The position numbers and the translations under genes were made by a program. A stretch of 64,000 nucleotides of DNA. Source: Heliocidaris tuberculata. Lineage: Eukaryota > Echinodermata > Echinoidea > Camarodonta > Echinometridae. Within the stretch, counting starts at the first letter, position 1, and every line of letters starts with the position of its first letter. The notes under the pieces were generated by a model. That model did no database searches and had not been told where the DNA came from. It saw only the letters and a list, made by a program, of their open reading frames with translations. Positions 20,454-33,200 of this stretch are shown here, piece by piece. The stretch spans positions 12,037,238 to 12,101,237 of the forward strand of contig CM046835.1 in NCBI GenBank assembly GCA_025618425.1, given 5' to 3'.

Positions 20454-20900
20454 CTTATGCAGGATATGAGCTGTACAATTATAACCCTAATAGGAGGCCT
20501 ATTATGACGAAACTTCACAAGAAATGAGATGTTAGACCTCTGTCTTTTCTGTCATCGGTATTGTCAACTAGACAATGAAATTATACTCGTAGCGCATTAT
20601 TGCCTTTCACCTATCACGATGGTAGCCTCCTTTAAAAAACAACAAAAAAGGTAAGATAGCTCTGATGGGAGATTTATCTGGGGTCCATATTCATTTCGGA
20701 ATCACAGCAGTAATGGGTTTTGTGAGAAGCAAAAGTAGTGGTCAAGTCACGTGCAACGAATCACTAATTGATTATTACGGTCGCACCAATGGTAACGATA
20801 GGAAGGTCACGTACGTTTCCATTTCCCGCTGACCTTTAGCTATCAATCAAACCCATCCATATTTTACTTTATATCCTACATCACAAATTTCTCGTGCCAT
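20454..20900 (-). promoter_or_regulatory. Presumed upstream region of the EGF/CUB gene
   Basis: This sequence lies directly upstream of the signal-peptide exon. It has CACGTG at 20748-20753 and two TGACCTT-type half-sites in opposite orientation (20813-20819 and 20830-20836), as used by nuclear receptors. No TATA box was assigned. The regulatory role is inferred from position only. Confidence 0.25.
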
Positions 20901-21221
20901 GATTGGCCAGGAATGTCTCACGTGACATAAAATACTTCACCATGAAGAAAAAAAAATGGATATTGCGTGACGTCAGACCTCCGTATATTTTTCGCTGTAC
21001 CGCTATTTTGACGTCACTTTTTTGTTATTCTGGATATTTCGTAGCTATTGATATCGCAACAATGTATCGCGACATTGTTTCTGCATGAGTCTCTCAGTAT
21101 TATGTAGGTCTAGATTCTAAATATATATATTTTTTTAATTCAAACCTATCTAGGCTGACTCTTGTAGGATATAAATAAAATATACCATGCACACTTTCTG
21201 TGACTGTCATATAGTTATTAT

Positions 21222-21425
21222 TTTCTTCGGGGCTGCGCCCCCACAAAATGGTACTTTGCCAATCAACTCAGAGAATCCAATCATTGTGATTATGTTAATT
21301 ACTTATTTTGATTCAATAAAACATATAAATGAAAAAAAAAATAATAAAAAAAAACAACAGAGAATCCATAATTCAATTGGAACCTCTCAGTGCAAGGTAT
21401 ATTTGATTATTATCATATATTTTGT
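21222..21425. repeat. Dispersed repeat, copy 2 (see 13535-13660)
   Basis: Starts TCTTCGGGGCTGCGCCCC and ends CTCTCAGTGCAAGGTATATT like the copy at 13535, but the two have different internal sequence, here including an A-rich insertion (21332-21360). Confidence 0.5.
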
Positions 21426-21588
21426 GAGTTGATCTTGTTGTAGACTCTCTGGTCTGCCTAAGTCCCAGGATTCGATTATGATTCGTGTCTTTCAGATGGT
21501 GACGTTAAAGATCGGTATTAAAACATAAATAGTCAGATATTATTGATACACGTCTGAAAAAGAAAAGAAAAGTTCAGTTACACACAGA

Positions 21589-21811
21589 CACTCTAAAAAC
21601 TGAAGTGTTAAATCACCATTTAAAAGGGCCGAGGAGAGACCACTTTTTCAAAATGGCATATATTAGCTCTTGTAAGTTGTATCATGCTGGATTCAGTCTT
21701 TATAGTGTTGCATCCAGCATTTTAAAAGAGTTAAACTACCATTTTGAAAAAAGTGGTATCTCTTGGGCCCTTTTAAATGGTGAATGATTTAACACTTCAG
21801 ATTTTAGAGTG
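21589..21811. mobile_element. MITE with about 60-bp inverted ends (CACTCTAAAA)
   Basis: CACTCTAAAAACTGAAGTG..CACCATTTAAAAGGGCC at the left is inverted at the right, ending TTTTAGAGTG at 21811; arms also share CCACTTTTTTCAAAATGG. The 223-bp element has a short unique core. No clear target duplication was seen. Confidence 0.8.
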
Positions 21812-21975
21812 CAGTCATACAAGCCCACTCATCTCTTCTTTTTTTTTTTAAATAAAGGAAAACAAATAAGATTTGTTTATTTTGCCTGTATTTGTTTACT
21901 GCTTTCTGTTATTGTTCAGTTTAATCATTGCCAAAATCTAAACACTTTTCGTCATTTCAGCCCTATGAATTGGGA

Positions 21976-23260
21976 GGTGGAGGATAGTTCCTACAACTCG
22001 CAGTTACCTTTCAATTTGACGTCATAGAAATGAATATGTATATAGCTTGCGAAGGCAATGTACGTAGTCTTGGTTCAAGTTGGAACACCAATAGGTCAGA
22101 GGTAGGTCAGAGGAGTGTCTGACGGCTTGTTAGAGCAGTCAATAATAGTATGATCGAAGTGGGGAGGGGGAGGTGGAGGGAGAGGTGGGGGGGGGGGGCA
22201 TGCACAGCCGACGTCCAAACCCATTTGGGTTGGATTTTTGCTTCATTCATGAGCAGGGGCATCGGATGGGGGGGGGGCAATGAAGGTTATAGTACCCTTC
22301 ATGATTTTTTTAACGCCTCTCAATTACCAGCTTATCCACGTTTAATGAAGCAGACAGGGGCGGCGGAGCGTCTTTCAAAATGTGGGGGGGGGGGCACCAG
22401 CAAAAGGGGCACCTACAAGACAGAATTTTGTGACACTGGTATTACCCGACAGTCTGATTAACATGATTAATACATTATCAAGTATCATCTTCTTCCTTTT
22501 TATTGTGGTTCTGGATACTGTTTCAGCTTCCCTAATTAGCAGTTGTGTGGGTTGTGTGCATGCGAGCAAATCGACCGTGCAAAAATTTTCAGACTTTTTT
22601 CTAACTCTGAAGTCCTTGGTTTGTGCATTATTTACAGCTATATATTGAAAATTATCAACAAATCAATTTGGGGGGGATGTCGAATGATCTTTTAATTCGT
22701 TTTTCTTTATCAACATACTTTATGGGATATGCTTGTCATTGCTTGATTTTATTATGTATTATTAGACCTAGCGAGCTTACAGCGAGCGAGTTTGGGGAAA
22801 TTTTTGGAAAATATTGCCCTTACTTGGTGTAAATTCTGGGCACATTTGAGAGAGCGGAATGAGAAATCTTTCGCTTGGGAGGGGGGGGGTAGGCATTAAG
22901 CCCTTCTTGCCTCCAGCTCCACTGCCTTACATTGTAGTTGTAGTAATTTGGGTACCTGTTACTAAAACCGCACCGATTCTTTGAAGCCTATAGATATAGC
23001 TCTTTTTGTAAGAAACAGTGGGAAATATAAGCATCATGGGGCATTTATCAGAAGAGGAACGGGCGCTTATCAGGGGTGGAAAGGGGCACTTATAAGAGGT
23101 GAAAAGGTGGACTTATGAGAAGAGGAAAAGGGCACATATTAGATAGGAAAAGGGCCACTTATCAGAAGGGGAACGAGCACGTATGAGAAAAGAAAGGGGC
23201 ACTTTTAGTAGTAAAAAGGGCACTTATAAGGGAGAAAGGGGGCATTTTTCAGAAATAAAA
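21976..23260. repeat. Left arm of the 7.8-kb inverted-repeat unit
   Basis: From the outer end it holds AGGATAGTTCCTACAACTCG, a doubled AGGTCAGAGG, several G-runs (22190-22199, 22268-22275, 22383-22393), a segment starting AGGGGCGGCGGAGCG, then degenerate tandem repeats (23038-23260). Open frames here mirror those in the right arm only because the DNA is duplicated. Confidence 0.85.
23038..23260. repeat. Degenerate tandem repeat, unit about 22-28 bp (GGGCACTTATCAGAAGGGGAA)
   Basis: About nine diverged copies of a unit close to GGGCACTTAT(C/A)AGA.G(G/A)GAAA. The inverted counterpart is at about 28300-28490. Tandem repeats inside the arms recall the repeat domains of fold-back elements. Confidence 0.75.
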
Positions 23261-24158
23261 AGGGTACCCTAGATACACATCCGTCTTTACATTTATTTGT
23301 TAGCATGATTGATTTTCATTTGTATTACATTTTTATTCGCCAGGCCCGATCTGTAAGTAATACAGATCTCTTGTTTTCTGATATGTGATTCTTGTAATGT
23401 AGAATAAATATATTTTAATGAAAACATCAATCAAAAAAGAAGCTTCAAGTCTCTTTGTTGTTTTAATGGAATCTGCAATCTTCGGTACTGAACGGTTATA
23501 ATTATGTAATCATTCATCCTTTTTAAAGATTGTTTACTAAATACACAAATACAATGATTAGGCCTCTTGATATGCAATACAGTTTCGTTATTAAATGACG
23601 TGTGCAAACTTTTGAAAATGTTGTCAAATTTATCATGTTGACAGTAACAACATTCTCTGATTTACACTTCAATTAGTCATATGTTGACTCGGGGCAAGGC
23701 GCCTCAACCCCCCCCCCCCCCCATCCCCCTTTCTTTACTCTAATCTCTTATTAAGGCTATAATTTTAAGCATATTGGAGAGAAGTGTAAAGAAGTATTGA
23801 CAAGTTTGTTTTTAAGACATAGATGTCTGAGCGCTTTTTGGACGCTGGCGAGAAGAAAAAAATACGAATCTCCCTCCAAGCAGTTCCCCCAAAGTTGACA
23901 GCCCTGCATTTGTGTGCCCCCCCCCCCTTACAAAATCCTGGCTACGCCACTGGGGCAAATACTACATAATTGTAACATAATATGGAAGAACTAATCTTAG
24001 ATTTGAATTATGTTTATCTACCAAGTAAAATCACTAAAAATCAAGCTGCAATTAAAGATGTGTCATTTTTGGCCATGGTACTCGAATTTCCCGAAAGATC
24101 AAAATCACAAGATCGTCATAAAAATACATTGAGCCAAAACTATTTATTATGAATCTCC

Positions 24159-24204
<46 letters not shown>

Positions 24205-26129
24205 TTCATTCGCCCTTCTCTCTCTCTCTCTCTCTCTCTCTCCCTCCATCTTTTCTTCATTTATCTCCTTAAGTGTTCTTTTATTTAACCTCAAACTGTC
24301 ACGTTCTAACAGGCCATAATTATTCTACTTCAGAAGCAGTGAACGCGCTAGTACGAGGGGGAGCATCAGCAGCAATAATATATTTTCAAAGGTGAAAACT
24401 ACTTTTATTGAAGAAAGTCACATCACAGAACGGAAAACAAAATATTTCAAAATATATTGATCAAAACACCCTTGAAATCAAATTATGATACTTTCACTCG
24501 TTATCAACTGCATACACAATGACAGATTAAGTCAGGTGTTGCAGCAGGGGCTACAACTCATTTATTCATTACATGTATTAATTTTTGTCAAATAATGTTT
24601 CATCTCGCGGTGAAGATCATACATGGGCTCAGGCGTAGCGCCCTCATAGTAAAAAAAAAAAATCATTATAATTGTCTAATTAAAAAAAAAAAAAAAAAAA
24701 AAAAGATCTTCCTTTCTGGAACGAGAAGTGCTTCATCCATATTTCATAATATAAAAAAGATATCTTTGTGAACAGGTGATTGAGGAATAAAAGTTGGTTA
24801 TGACGTATCTCTTTTTAAAAAAAATCTCTCTCCGTATAAAGAGGGGTAACAGTTTCGAAGTGCGCCTTCAGCAAACTTAGGGTAACTTCTGTTTTGTTCA
24901 TTAGAGAAACTTGACTAAAACTTGGCAGCAATCATTCTCAGGGGATGGGAATATAAAGTTGTTCCAATAGAGGCCCGGCATGTCCCCAAGGACAGCTTGA
25001 GAGCAGTGCCCTGAAGACCCCTTTTCTTCATAGTTTTGCCTTGAAAGAAATTCTAACACACTTAGCGGGAATCATTTTAAGGGGAAGTTTAAATAGGGAG
25101 GGGGGTGTGACTCAAAGAGGTATTGTGAAGCATCTCCCCACCAACAGTCCCCCCCCCCCCTAGAAACTGTCCACGGCCCCAAATTACACATTTCGGTGAG
25201 AGCCAGGGCCACTGTGCCCCTTTCTTTCTTTCTTTCTTTCTTTTTTTTTTCACGTAGAAATTAAAGGCCTTATAGCTTCTACATGAACCAAAATGTCAGG
25301 AAATATTATTTACAAAAAAACATCCCGCACAATTGCAAAATTTTTGAATGGGAACAAAATTAAAGAAATATGTGTAACCTACACAGCTATAGAAATATCA
25401 TAGAATCAACGTTGATAATTAAATTGCATTTTGGTACAGCCTAGTTATGACACAGTGTGGAACTGTGGACAACGAAGTTTTGTTTAAGAGTAAAGAATGA
25501 AAACGATAAATGACGTGATAGAAACTGGCAACATTCAAGAAACTTCACAGTAAGGAACAATACCACTAGCTCGAAGGGCATTTTAGAAATATATTGAAGA
25601 TTCTTTTAAATGTCATATCTTAAGCTTCGCACCCAACCATTGTAATAAGACATAATGCAGATAAAACAGTAATGTACGTTAAGACATGAACTGGTATTTA
25701 ATTAAGAAACTTCATTGACACTGACATCAATATTTTGTTTTACAATATAAAGCATTAATATGAAGAAAAGTAACAATCATATGGAAATGAAATGGAAACA
25801 AATAGAGAAAATATAGCAAATCGTAATAGGACTACTCAGATTTGACATCTGACAAATTATATAACAGTAAATTTGGATATCATATTGATATAAATAATGA
25901 AATAGAAAATCATAATGTCACTACTCATATTCAATATGTGACAAATTATATAACATTGTATCAGACTGGATAACATATTGATATAAACAATGCAATAGAA
26001 ATATAGGACTAACATGAGACAAATCATATAGTATATCAAATTGGAATATTATATCAATATAAACAATGTTTGGGTCAAAACAATATAATCAGCGAATCAA
26101 AATGCACCACGGGTATATATGATGGATTT
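23261..26129. other. Interior of the 7.8-kb unit, left part: no gene
   Basis: Contains a C-run at about 23709-23722 and a MITE-like tail AATCCTGGCTACGCCACTGG at 23934-23953. Also present are a CT microsatellite (24171-24245), an A-run at 24682-24704, a CTTT repeat near 25217-25240, and AT-rich DNA with recurring ACATTGTATCA/CATATTGATATAAA phrases at 25870-26070. Confidence 0.5.
24171..24245. repeat. Interrupted (CT)n microsatellite
   Basis: Two CT runs separated by GTCTCTTTCATTCGCCCTT, following a C-run. The Glu/Arg-rich open frame on the opposite strand is an artefact. Confidence 0.95.
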
Positions 26130-27450
26130 TAAATATCTTACAGAACAATTGATTGCATTTTCATTGTCCAATTTCATGATATTACAAATTTCTCTTCCTT
26201 ATTAAAATCTTTGAATGCTTCATATATTTCAGTCATTTCCGTTGTAAAAAATGTATTTTTTCGGTACTAAATCTCGTACATTCCGTTATAATGTGAAATT
26301 CATCTCCAACTTTTCCCATATTACATTCCTTACAAATTCGTAGATGAGAGGGGATTTTTTTTTTTTTTTGTAGACGCCTATGTCTTCCGGTTTCTATAGG
26401 TTGTCTGAGCTAATTCTAAGTCGACATAATGCGTAGTTTGTCATTTTTAACATGTGCCAAGTATTTTTCTGTGTTCATATCCTGCTTGAAAAATCTAGAT
26501 GTTCTAAGTTTATAGTAATAGTTGTAAAACATTTTTGTATGTACTTGTTCATTTATGTTCTTCTTTCTTTTCTCTCTTCTTTCCATTCTTTTACTTTCTA
26601 TGCGCTTAGAAACATGGTATTAAGCGCTTTATAAATGTTGTATATTATTATCATTATTATTATTCTCATTACCATGTATACAATCACTACATAAATCCAT
26701 CTTGAACTGACAATCATATAAATTCATCATTTTCATTTCTATTTCTTCTCCAACAATTTTGTCACTGTCTGTAATATTTTCTAATTCTACACATTTATTA
26801 TTGTCATCTATGTATACATATGATTTACATTCTCTGAGCAGCTGGTACACGTTCCCTAGCCAACATACAGATTTTTTCGTTACCATATTTGTTTTGTTTT
26901 GTTTTCTTCAAAAGCGTGATATAGTAGTGAATCGTTATCTATACTTCCCATTTGTGAATAATATTTTGCTAAATTTCTGCAGATATGTGTGATCAGAGGG
27001 TATGCTCCTACTGCGGCTAAAACCGCCAGTTTACTGCTTTTCTTATTGACAACTGATATATTTCTTAACCATTGCGAATGAAGATTTTCTATGTTATTCT
27101 TAAAATATATTTTAGAGTTCCCCTCTGTAGTTTTTCCTAGCTTTTCAAAATCAACAACAAAAGCTCCCCACCACTCTGATCCATATAAGAGTATCGGTTT
27201 TAATAAAGAATCAAAATAGATGGTTAGCTATTTTGATATTAGGAAGGCAATATCTAAAGGATTTGAATAATCTGAATATAACCCTTCTTGATTTATCCGC
27301 TAAATTCACTAATGTGTCAATGAATTGATTTGGACAAGATAGGATTGCAAACAAATACAGATTGCATGTAAAAAGAGTTGAAACACCAATTTCAGATATG
27401 GGTAAACTGTGTTGTATTTCATGCATCTAAACCATTATCATTTTCAATAT
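26130..27450 (-). mobile_element. CR1/L2-like non-LTR retrotransposon fragment, 3' half, broken
   Basis: On the minus strand, from about 27330 downward: LADKSRRVIFRLFKS, then after a frameshift FDSLLKPILLYGSEWWGAF (about 27220-27165), then KLAVLAAVGAYPL, typical of the region after the RT thumb in CR1/L2-type elements. Near 26425 comes LCRLRISSDNL, then ETGRHRR, and at about 26340 CKECNMGKVGDEFHIITEC, the C-terminal Cys/His motif. Frameshifts, stops and an inserted segment ending AAGCGCTTTATAAATGTTG (26618-26640 on +) separate the pieces. It is an inactive cargo inside the 7.8-kb unit. The exact clade is uncertain. Confidence 0.75.
26618..26670. repeat. SINE/non-LTR-like 3' tail, GCGCTTTATAAATG plus (ATT)n
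   Basis: AAGCGCTTTATAAATGTTGTA followed by TTATTATCATTATTATTATT resembles the 3' tails of CR1/L2-mobilised SINEs. It splits the retrotransposon fragment and is probably a small later insertion. Confidence 0.4.
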
Positions 27451-28289
27451 AGAAATTACCGCTTTCTAAAACATAGCTAAATTCGCGCAATTTCCTGCGT
27501 TTACAGCTGAAATTAGTCAAAGGAATCTTTATGTTGATTTTAGATACATGAAATATTAAAAGTTTATCTCGGAAATACCTTCCTCCATATTTTGTTTAAA
27601 TTTGTAAGCGCGAGCCTATAGCAATTTATTTCATATCGAAAAAGAGGTCAGCACTCAATCTCTTTTAAATTATTTCATAATGTAGACCTAATTTCCACAA
27701 TTTAAAGCCATCTGTTAACTCCGATTCCCGGAGGGTATCGAAATACATTTTACCTTGCACTTTATGCCTACATTCACTGTACTCTATCGTCAGAGTTTGA
27801 AATATTCGAGAGAAGCAAATGATTAGACTTGCCAGTAATTTAAAGTAATCACGAATCACTGGAAATATTTATTTTTTTCAAGTTTGTATATTTTTTGGCA
27901 CCAGCAGTTTAAAACAGTTCGTCTTATCTCCTGCGATATCACAGTAGAATAATCGGAAATAAGGGGATTTGGACCTCATGAAAAGTAAATGCTATATACG
28001 GGTATTATTCAGCGTGCAAAAACAGATCATAGTTCAGTTGACATGGTCGACAAACATTCTAACATTAGGCCAACCCTTTAAAATTAGAACATAAGTATAA
28101 CACCCAATATCACGTGGTGGAATGATGGGGTCGAAATTAATTATGGTTCTCGAGCTCTGCCGATGCAAAAAATACATAGGTTGTTGTCTTTTCAAAAATA
28201 TTTCCTGAAAATAGAGAAATAGCAGTTTTTTTTATCTTCTCTATTTGAAATAAACCACTCTATTTAGTCATCAATCGTGCTGGCGTTGT

Positions 28290-29787
28290 CTAAAAAATGC
28301 CCCCCCCCCCTTTCTCTGATAAGTGCCTTTTTTAATACTAAAAGTGCCCCTTTCTTTTCTAATACGTGCCTGTTCCCCTTCTGATAAGTGGCCCTTTCCC
28401 AATCTAATATCATTAGGTGCCCTTTTCCTCTTCTCATATGTGCACCTTTTCACCTCTGATAAGCGCCCTTTTCTCTTCTGATAAATGCCCCATTTTACCG
28501 ATATTTTCCACTGTTTCTTACAAAAGAGCCGTATCAGTAGTTTGAAAGAATTAGTGCGGCTTTAGTAACAGGTACCCATTATTACTACAACTACAATGTA
28601 AGACAGTGGAGCTTGAGGCAAGAAGGGCATAATGCCTACCCACCTCCCAGGTCCCAAGCGAAGGATTTCTCATTCCGCTTGCTCAAATGTGCCCATAATT
28701 TACACCAAGTAAGGGCAATATTTTCCGAAAATTTCCCCCAAACTCGCTCGCTATGCTCGCTAGGTCTTATAAATACATAATGAAATCAAGGAATGACAAG
28801 CTTATCCCATAAAGTGTGTTGATATCGATGTAACGACAGGGTTAATGTACGAATCAAAAAAAGATAATTCGACATCCCCCCCCCAAAAAAAAAAATTGAT
28901 TTGCTGTTCTCATTTTCAATATATAGCCGTAAATAATGCACAAACGACTTCAGCGTTAGAAAAAAGTCTGATATCGATGTAATCCTAAAGAAAAACGACA
29001 GGGTTAATGTACGAATCAAAAAAAGATCATTCGACATCTCCCCCTCCCCCCCCCCCCCCAAAGAAAAAAACAATTGATTTGCTGTTGTCATTTTCAATAT
29101 ATAGCTGTAAATAATGTACAAACGACTTCAGCGTTAGAAAAAAGTCTGAAAATCTTTGCACGCTCGATTCGCTCGCATGCACATGGATCATTAGACCATC
29201 ACAATCACACATAACTGCTAATTAGGGAAGCTGAAACAGTATCCAGAACCACAATAAAAAGGAAGAAGATGATACTTGATAATGTATTAATCATGTTAAT
29301 CAGACTGTCGGGTAATACCAATGTCACAAAATTCTCCCTTGTAGGTGCCCCTTTTGCTGGTGTCCCCCCCCCCCCCCCACATTTTGAAAGACGCTCCGCC
29401 GCCCCTGTCTGCTTCATGTAACGTGGATAAGCTGGTAATTGAGAGGCGTTAAAAAAATCATGAAGGGTACTATAACCTTCATTCCCCCCCCCCCCCATCC
29501 GACGCCCCTGCCCATGAATGAAGCAAAAATCCAACCCAAATGGGTTTGGACGTCGGCTCTGCATCCCCCCCCCCCCCATCTCTCCCTCCACCTCCGCCTC
29601 CCCACTTCGATCATACTATTACTGACTGCTCTAACAAGCCGTCAGACACTCCTCTGACCTACCTCTGACCTATTGGTGTTCCAACTTGAACCAAGACTAT
29701 ATACATTGCCTTCGCAAGTTTATACATATTCATTTCTATGACGTCAAATTGAAAGGTAACTGCGAGTTGTAGGAACTATCCTCTACC
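28290..29787. repeat. Right arm of the 7.8-kb inverted-repeat unit
   Basis: Inverted copy of 21976-23260. It is longer mainly because of an internal tandem duplication (about 28812-29150) and longer C-runs. Confidence 0.85.
28812..29150. repeat. Tandem duplication of about 165 bp inside the right arm
   Basis: The block ATATCGATGTAA..CGACAGGGTTAATGTACGAATC..TTCGACATC, C-run, A-run, ATTGATTTGCTGTT..ACGACTTCAGCGTTAG occurs twice, starting about 28820 and about 28973. The left arm has a single, partial counterpart, so the duplication arose in this arm only. Confidence 0.8.
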
Positions 29788-29963
29788 GAATTGGGAGAGG
29801 TCAGTCTCCTCCTGAATCAATTAAAGACACAGTTATCTTGGATAGTATGCCCTCTGTTGATGATATCGAGTCAATAGATAATACGAGGGACCGCTGATTC
29901 TAACAAAAGCCGACGAACGTTTAAAAATAATTTTTTCTTTATAATACATGTACTGAATTAGTT

Positions 29964-30148
<185 letters not shown>

Positions 30149-30249
30149 ATATACTTCTATGATCATGATATTACTGTTCACACGAGCTTGCATGGTGGAC
30201 AAGCAGAACATCATTTCAGAATATAACATTATCGGTTCTTCATATTAAT

Positions 30250-33200
30250 ATGAAGACAGCATTTTGGAAAATTTCATGGTCCGTTTAAAATACTGATTAT
30301 CATGTCTGCCACTTATTTTTGTTTTGGTGGGGCGGATTTCCATGCTTCTTTTTATATGCATATTTGCTGTATTTATCAACACGAAAGAAGATCTAGTAAT
30401 TTCAAAGTAGTACAAGACGGAGGGGCTGCAGCCACCCCCCCCCCCCCCCCCATCCCGAGGATTTTTAAAGTTCTGATCTTTGGACAACCATCACCTCATA
30501 TTTGGGCTGCGAGGTGTCCGAATATGTATTTTGATGGTGAAATAATATTTTACGCGAATAATATTTTTTCTCCCTCTTTTGCTTTGATCGCTGGAAAGTT
30601 GATACTCTGGCAACAGGCGTCAGCCCCCACCCCCCTTGTAAAAATATGCCCATACGCCTTTGAGTAGTTAGAGTATTTTCATTCTTATAAAAACATTTTA
30701 GAATATACGAAAGAAATATATTTTCCATTTCAGTATTCGTTATAAAATGAGAGCGAGAGAGAGAGAGAGAGAGAGGGGGGGGGAGGTATTATCGGATCGG
30801 ATACTTTTTAATTGAAATTTTCTTTATTGCCATATATTTATAGCCGTCAAACATTTTTAGGTTTGTTTAGTTCTGAATTTATGTGCTCCATGCTTAACAG
30901 TGTTATTTGTGTTCCACGAGATAAAGAGTCCCTCCCGATATGGAGACTCTACCGATATCTTGCAATAGCGCCGTCATACGACCACTGCGCATCAACTCGT
31001 TAATAAATTATCATGTTCGAGATGAGAAAGGCCTGATGTGTGGTTTCCGTGTGTTCAGTTCATATCAAGAAGACATTCCGTGACTATTTTCTCCTGCCTT
31101 AAAAGAGAAGCCCATGACGAGTTTTCACGCCTCACACACCAAGAGGGTTGTCATGCGCGTAGGAGAACCACGACGCCCCAAGTCGCGTTATCCCGCCGCC
31201 CCGTCAAACCCAGCTTCTCGCTCTCTCCCTCTCTCTCTCCTCATCACCAAACCCCAGTCGGCGAGAAGCATATGCTTAATCGCTCAAGCGCAGCACGAGA
31301 GCTATCTGATTTTAACGACCCTGTCAAACTTCGCCAAATGAAATGTATGAAAATGAGTGGAAAATATTCCCTGGAGTATATTATCTAGTATAGAAAAAAA
31401 TGCATCCGTTTAAAATGAAAAATAACGTGGAAACGTCTGTGGTAATGATGATTCGCCGGCTTTCACATTTCTCATATTGGTAGATTTTGAGCAGAGTGTG
31501 GAAATGTAAATCTGTTATATGAGAAGTATGGGAGTTAATGATTTAGTAATGGGGTGCTTCTCGTCTCAGCCCTCTTCCATGGTATGAGGATGGGGTAATT
31601 AGTTCTTTTGACGCCTTCTGACGCGAACAGCCCGACGAAGCGCAACCAACTAGCCTATCGACTTTTGTGAGAAAACTTTAAAGGCATTATGACGCGTTTT
31701 TAAACACCGTCTAAGCTCGTATTACTCGTCAAACAAACATAGTTGGTTTCCTTTCGTACGAGTAAATTATAATATTTGTTCGTCATGTAAAGATATGAAT
31801 TAATGAAGTATTGGATGAATTTATGTCTTGGACCTGTAGATGAGAAATGTCTTTCAGTGTAAAAGCGAATCAGTTTCTGGCATTGACAAAGAAAATAAAT
31901 ATGCGCGTAAAGACGGGTTAACTGCACTGTATTGTAAATAAAACGAAGAATTGATAAATAGATAGTTGTGCAGTCTGTCACAAATATGCATCTGTTCTGT
32001 GTATGACATGATTTATGATAAGTGGAAATTTTGATGTGGGGAAATCGAATATTGATATTCGGGCAATCGACTAGAGCTACCCCACATGAAATTGTGTTCG
32101 TAAGCCCATGATAGCCAGCCGGGAAAATAGTTATCAGACTTTTCTCAAATCATCTTGTTAATGTTTCTCTCTCACTGTGTTTGTTGCATTTCACTTTCAA
32201 ATAATTTCTTTCTTTCTTTCTTTCTTTCTTTATTTCTGATATTTATACAGGGTAGCATATTTTCACCAATAGTGGTGGTCTTCCATGAGGCCCTGTTTGA
32301 TAACAAAGCTCTTAGTCTTATGTAGGCCTATGCAATATGTATAACTTTTATATTCCATCTTTTATTTATGTTTCGAAATTGCTTATCGGACGTTTCTTCA
32401 GGTTGATCCTCCACAATATTCAATATTCAACCTGTTCAGTATACCGTAATCAAAAAGCAGAAATAGGCCTAAAAACTGTACAATTCCGAAAACTGTATGA
32501 CTACTTTTTGCTGTGGATTTTTTTCTTTTTTGGGGGGGGGGGGGGAGGGGGTGGGGCTGCGATTTTGACCCGTTCTCTATATCTACTGACTCAAGAACTG
32601 AACTGGATAGAACAATTAAAATCATTTCTAAAAGTAGAACTTGAGATACACTTTCGGGCGTATGATGCACTTTTAAGAAATAAATCATTTTGGTTTTTCC
32701 CCTTAATCGTATAAATATTTTCATCCACTTACAGACAAAAGTTCAGCTATTATCATTTCAAAACACTGATATATTTACATGCGTACAAACACAGTGTAAA
32801 ATGATCAGTGCTCTACAAAATGATTCTCGATGAATACATATCGTATCAGATGTAAACAAATATGAATAAATTGTCTTCCGTTTTTCCGTCATGGTGTGTT
32901 TTTCTCACTTTCTCAGAACACTGGAGTAGTAACAAATAAAAGAGAGAAAATCAACAACTGTTTCGAAGAGAATAGATCGCTTAAAATTTACATGAGGAAC
33001 GAGTCTGAGGTCGTGATAGAATGCACCTGTTAATTAAAAGGGACACCATTTAAACAACTTCCCTTTTTTTCTCCATACCGACCTCAACCGCATCAGTTTT
33101 CCCAGCACGTAATCCTACCCTTAAAATCTTAGGGCTGCCTGGGAGTTTTATTCAAAATGTCATCCAGCATGATCTATCATGATCTGGTTTGGGCTCATCA

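Larger units (their letters stand above)
21976..29787. mobile_element. 7.8-kb Mutator-like / fold-back unit with long inverted arms
   Basis: Two arms, about 21976-23260 and 28290-29787, are inverted copies (about 97% identical in the outer 200 bp, lower inside). The unit is bounded by the direct 9-bp repeat GAATTGGGA at 21967-21975 and 29788-29796, and the termini read GGT(G/A)GAGGATAGTTCC on both sides. A 9-bp duplication with long inverted arms is typical of Mutator-like elements; sea urchin TU fold-back elements are another known class with long arms. No transposase is recognisable inside. The interior instead carries a dead retrotransposon and microsatellites, so it is non-autonomous. Two independent inverted insertions are less likely because of the shared duplication. 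Confidence 0.65.
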
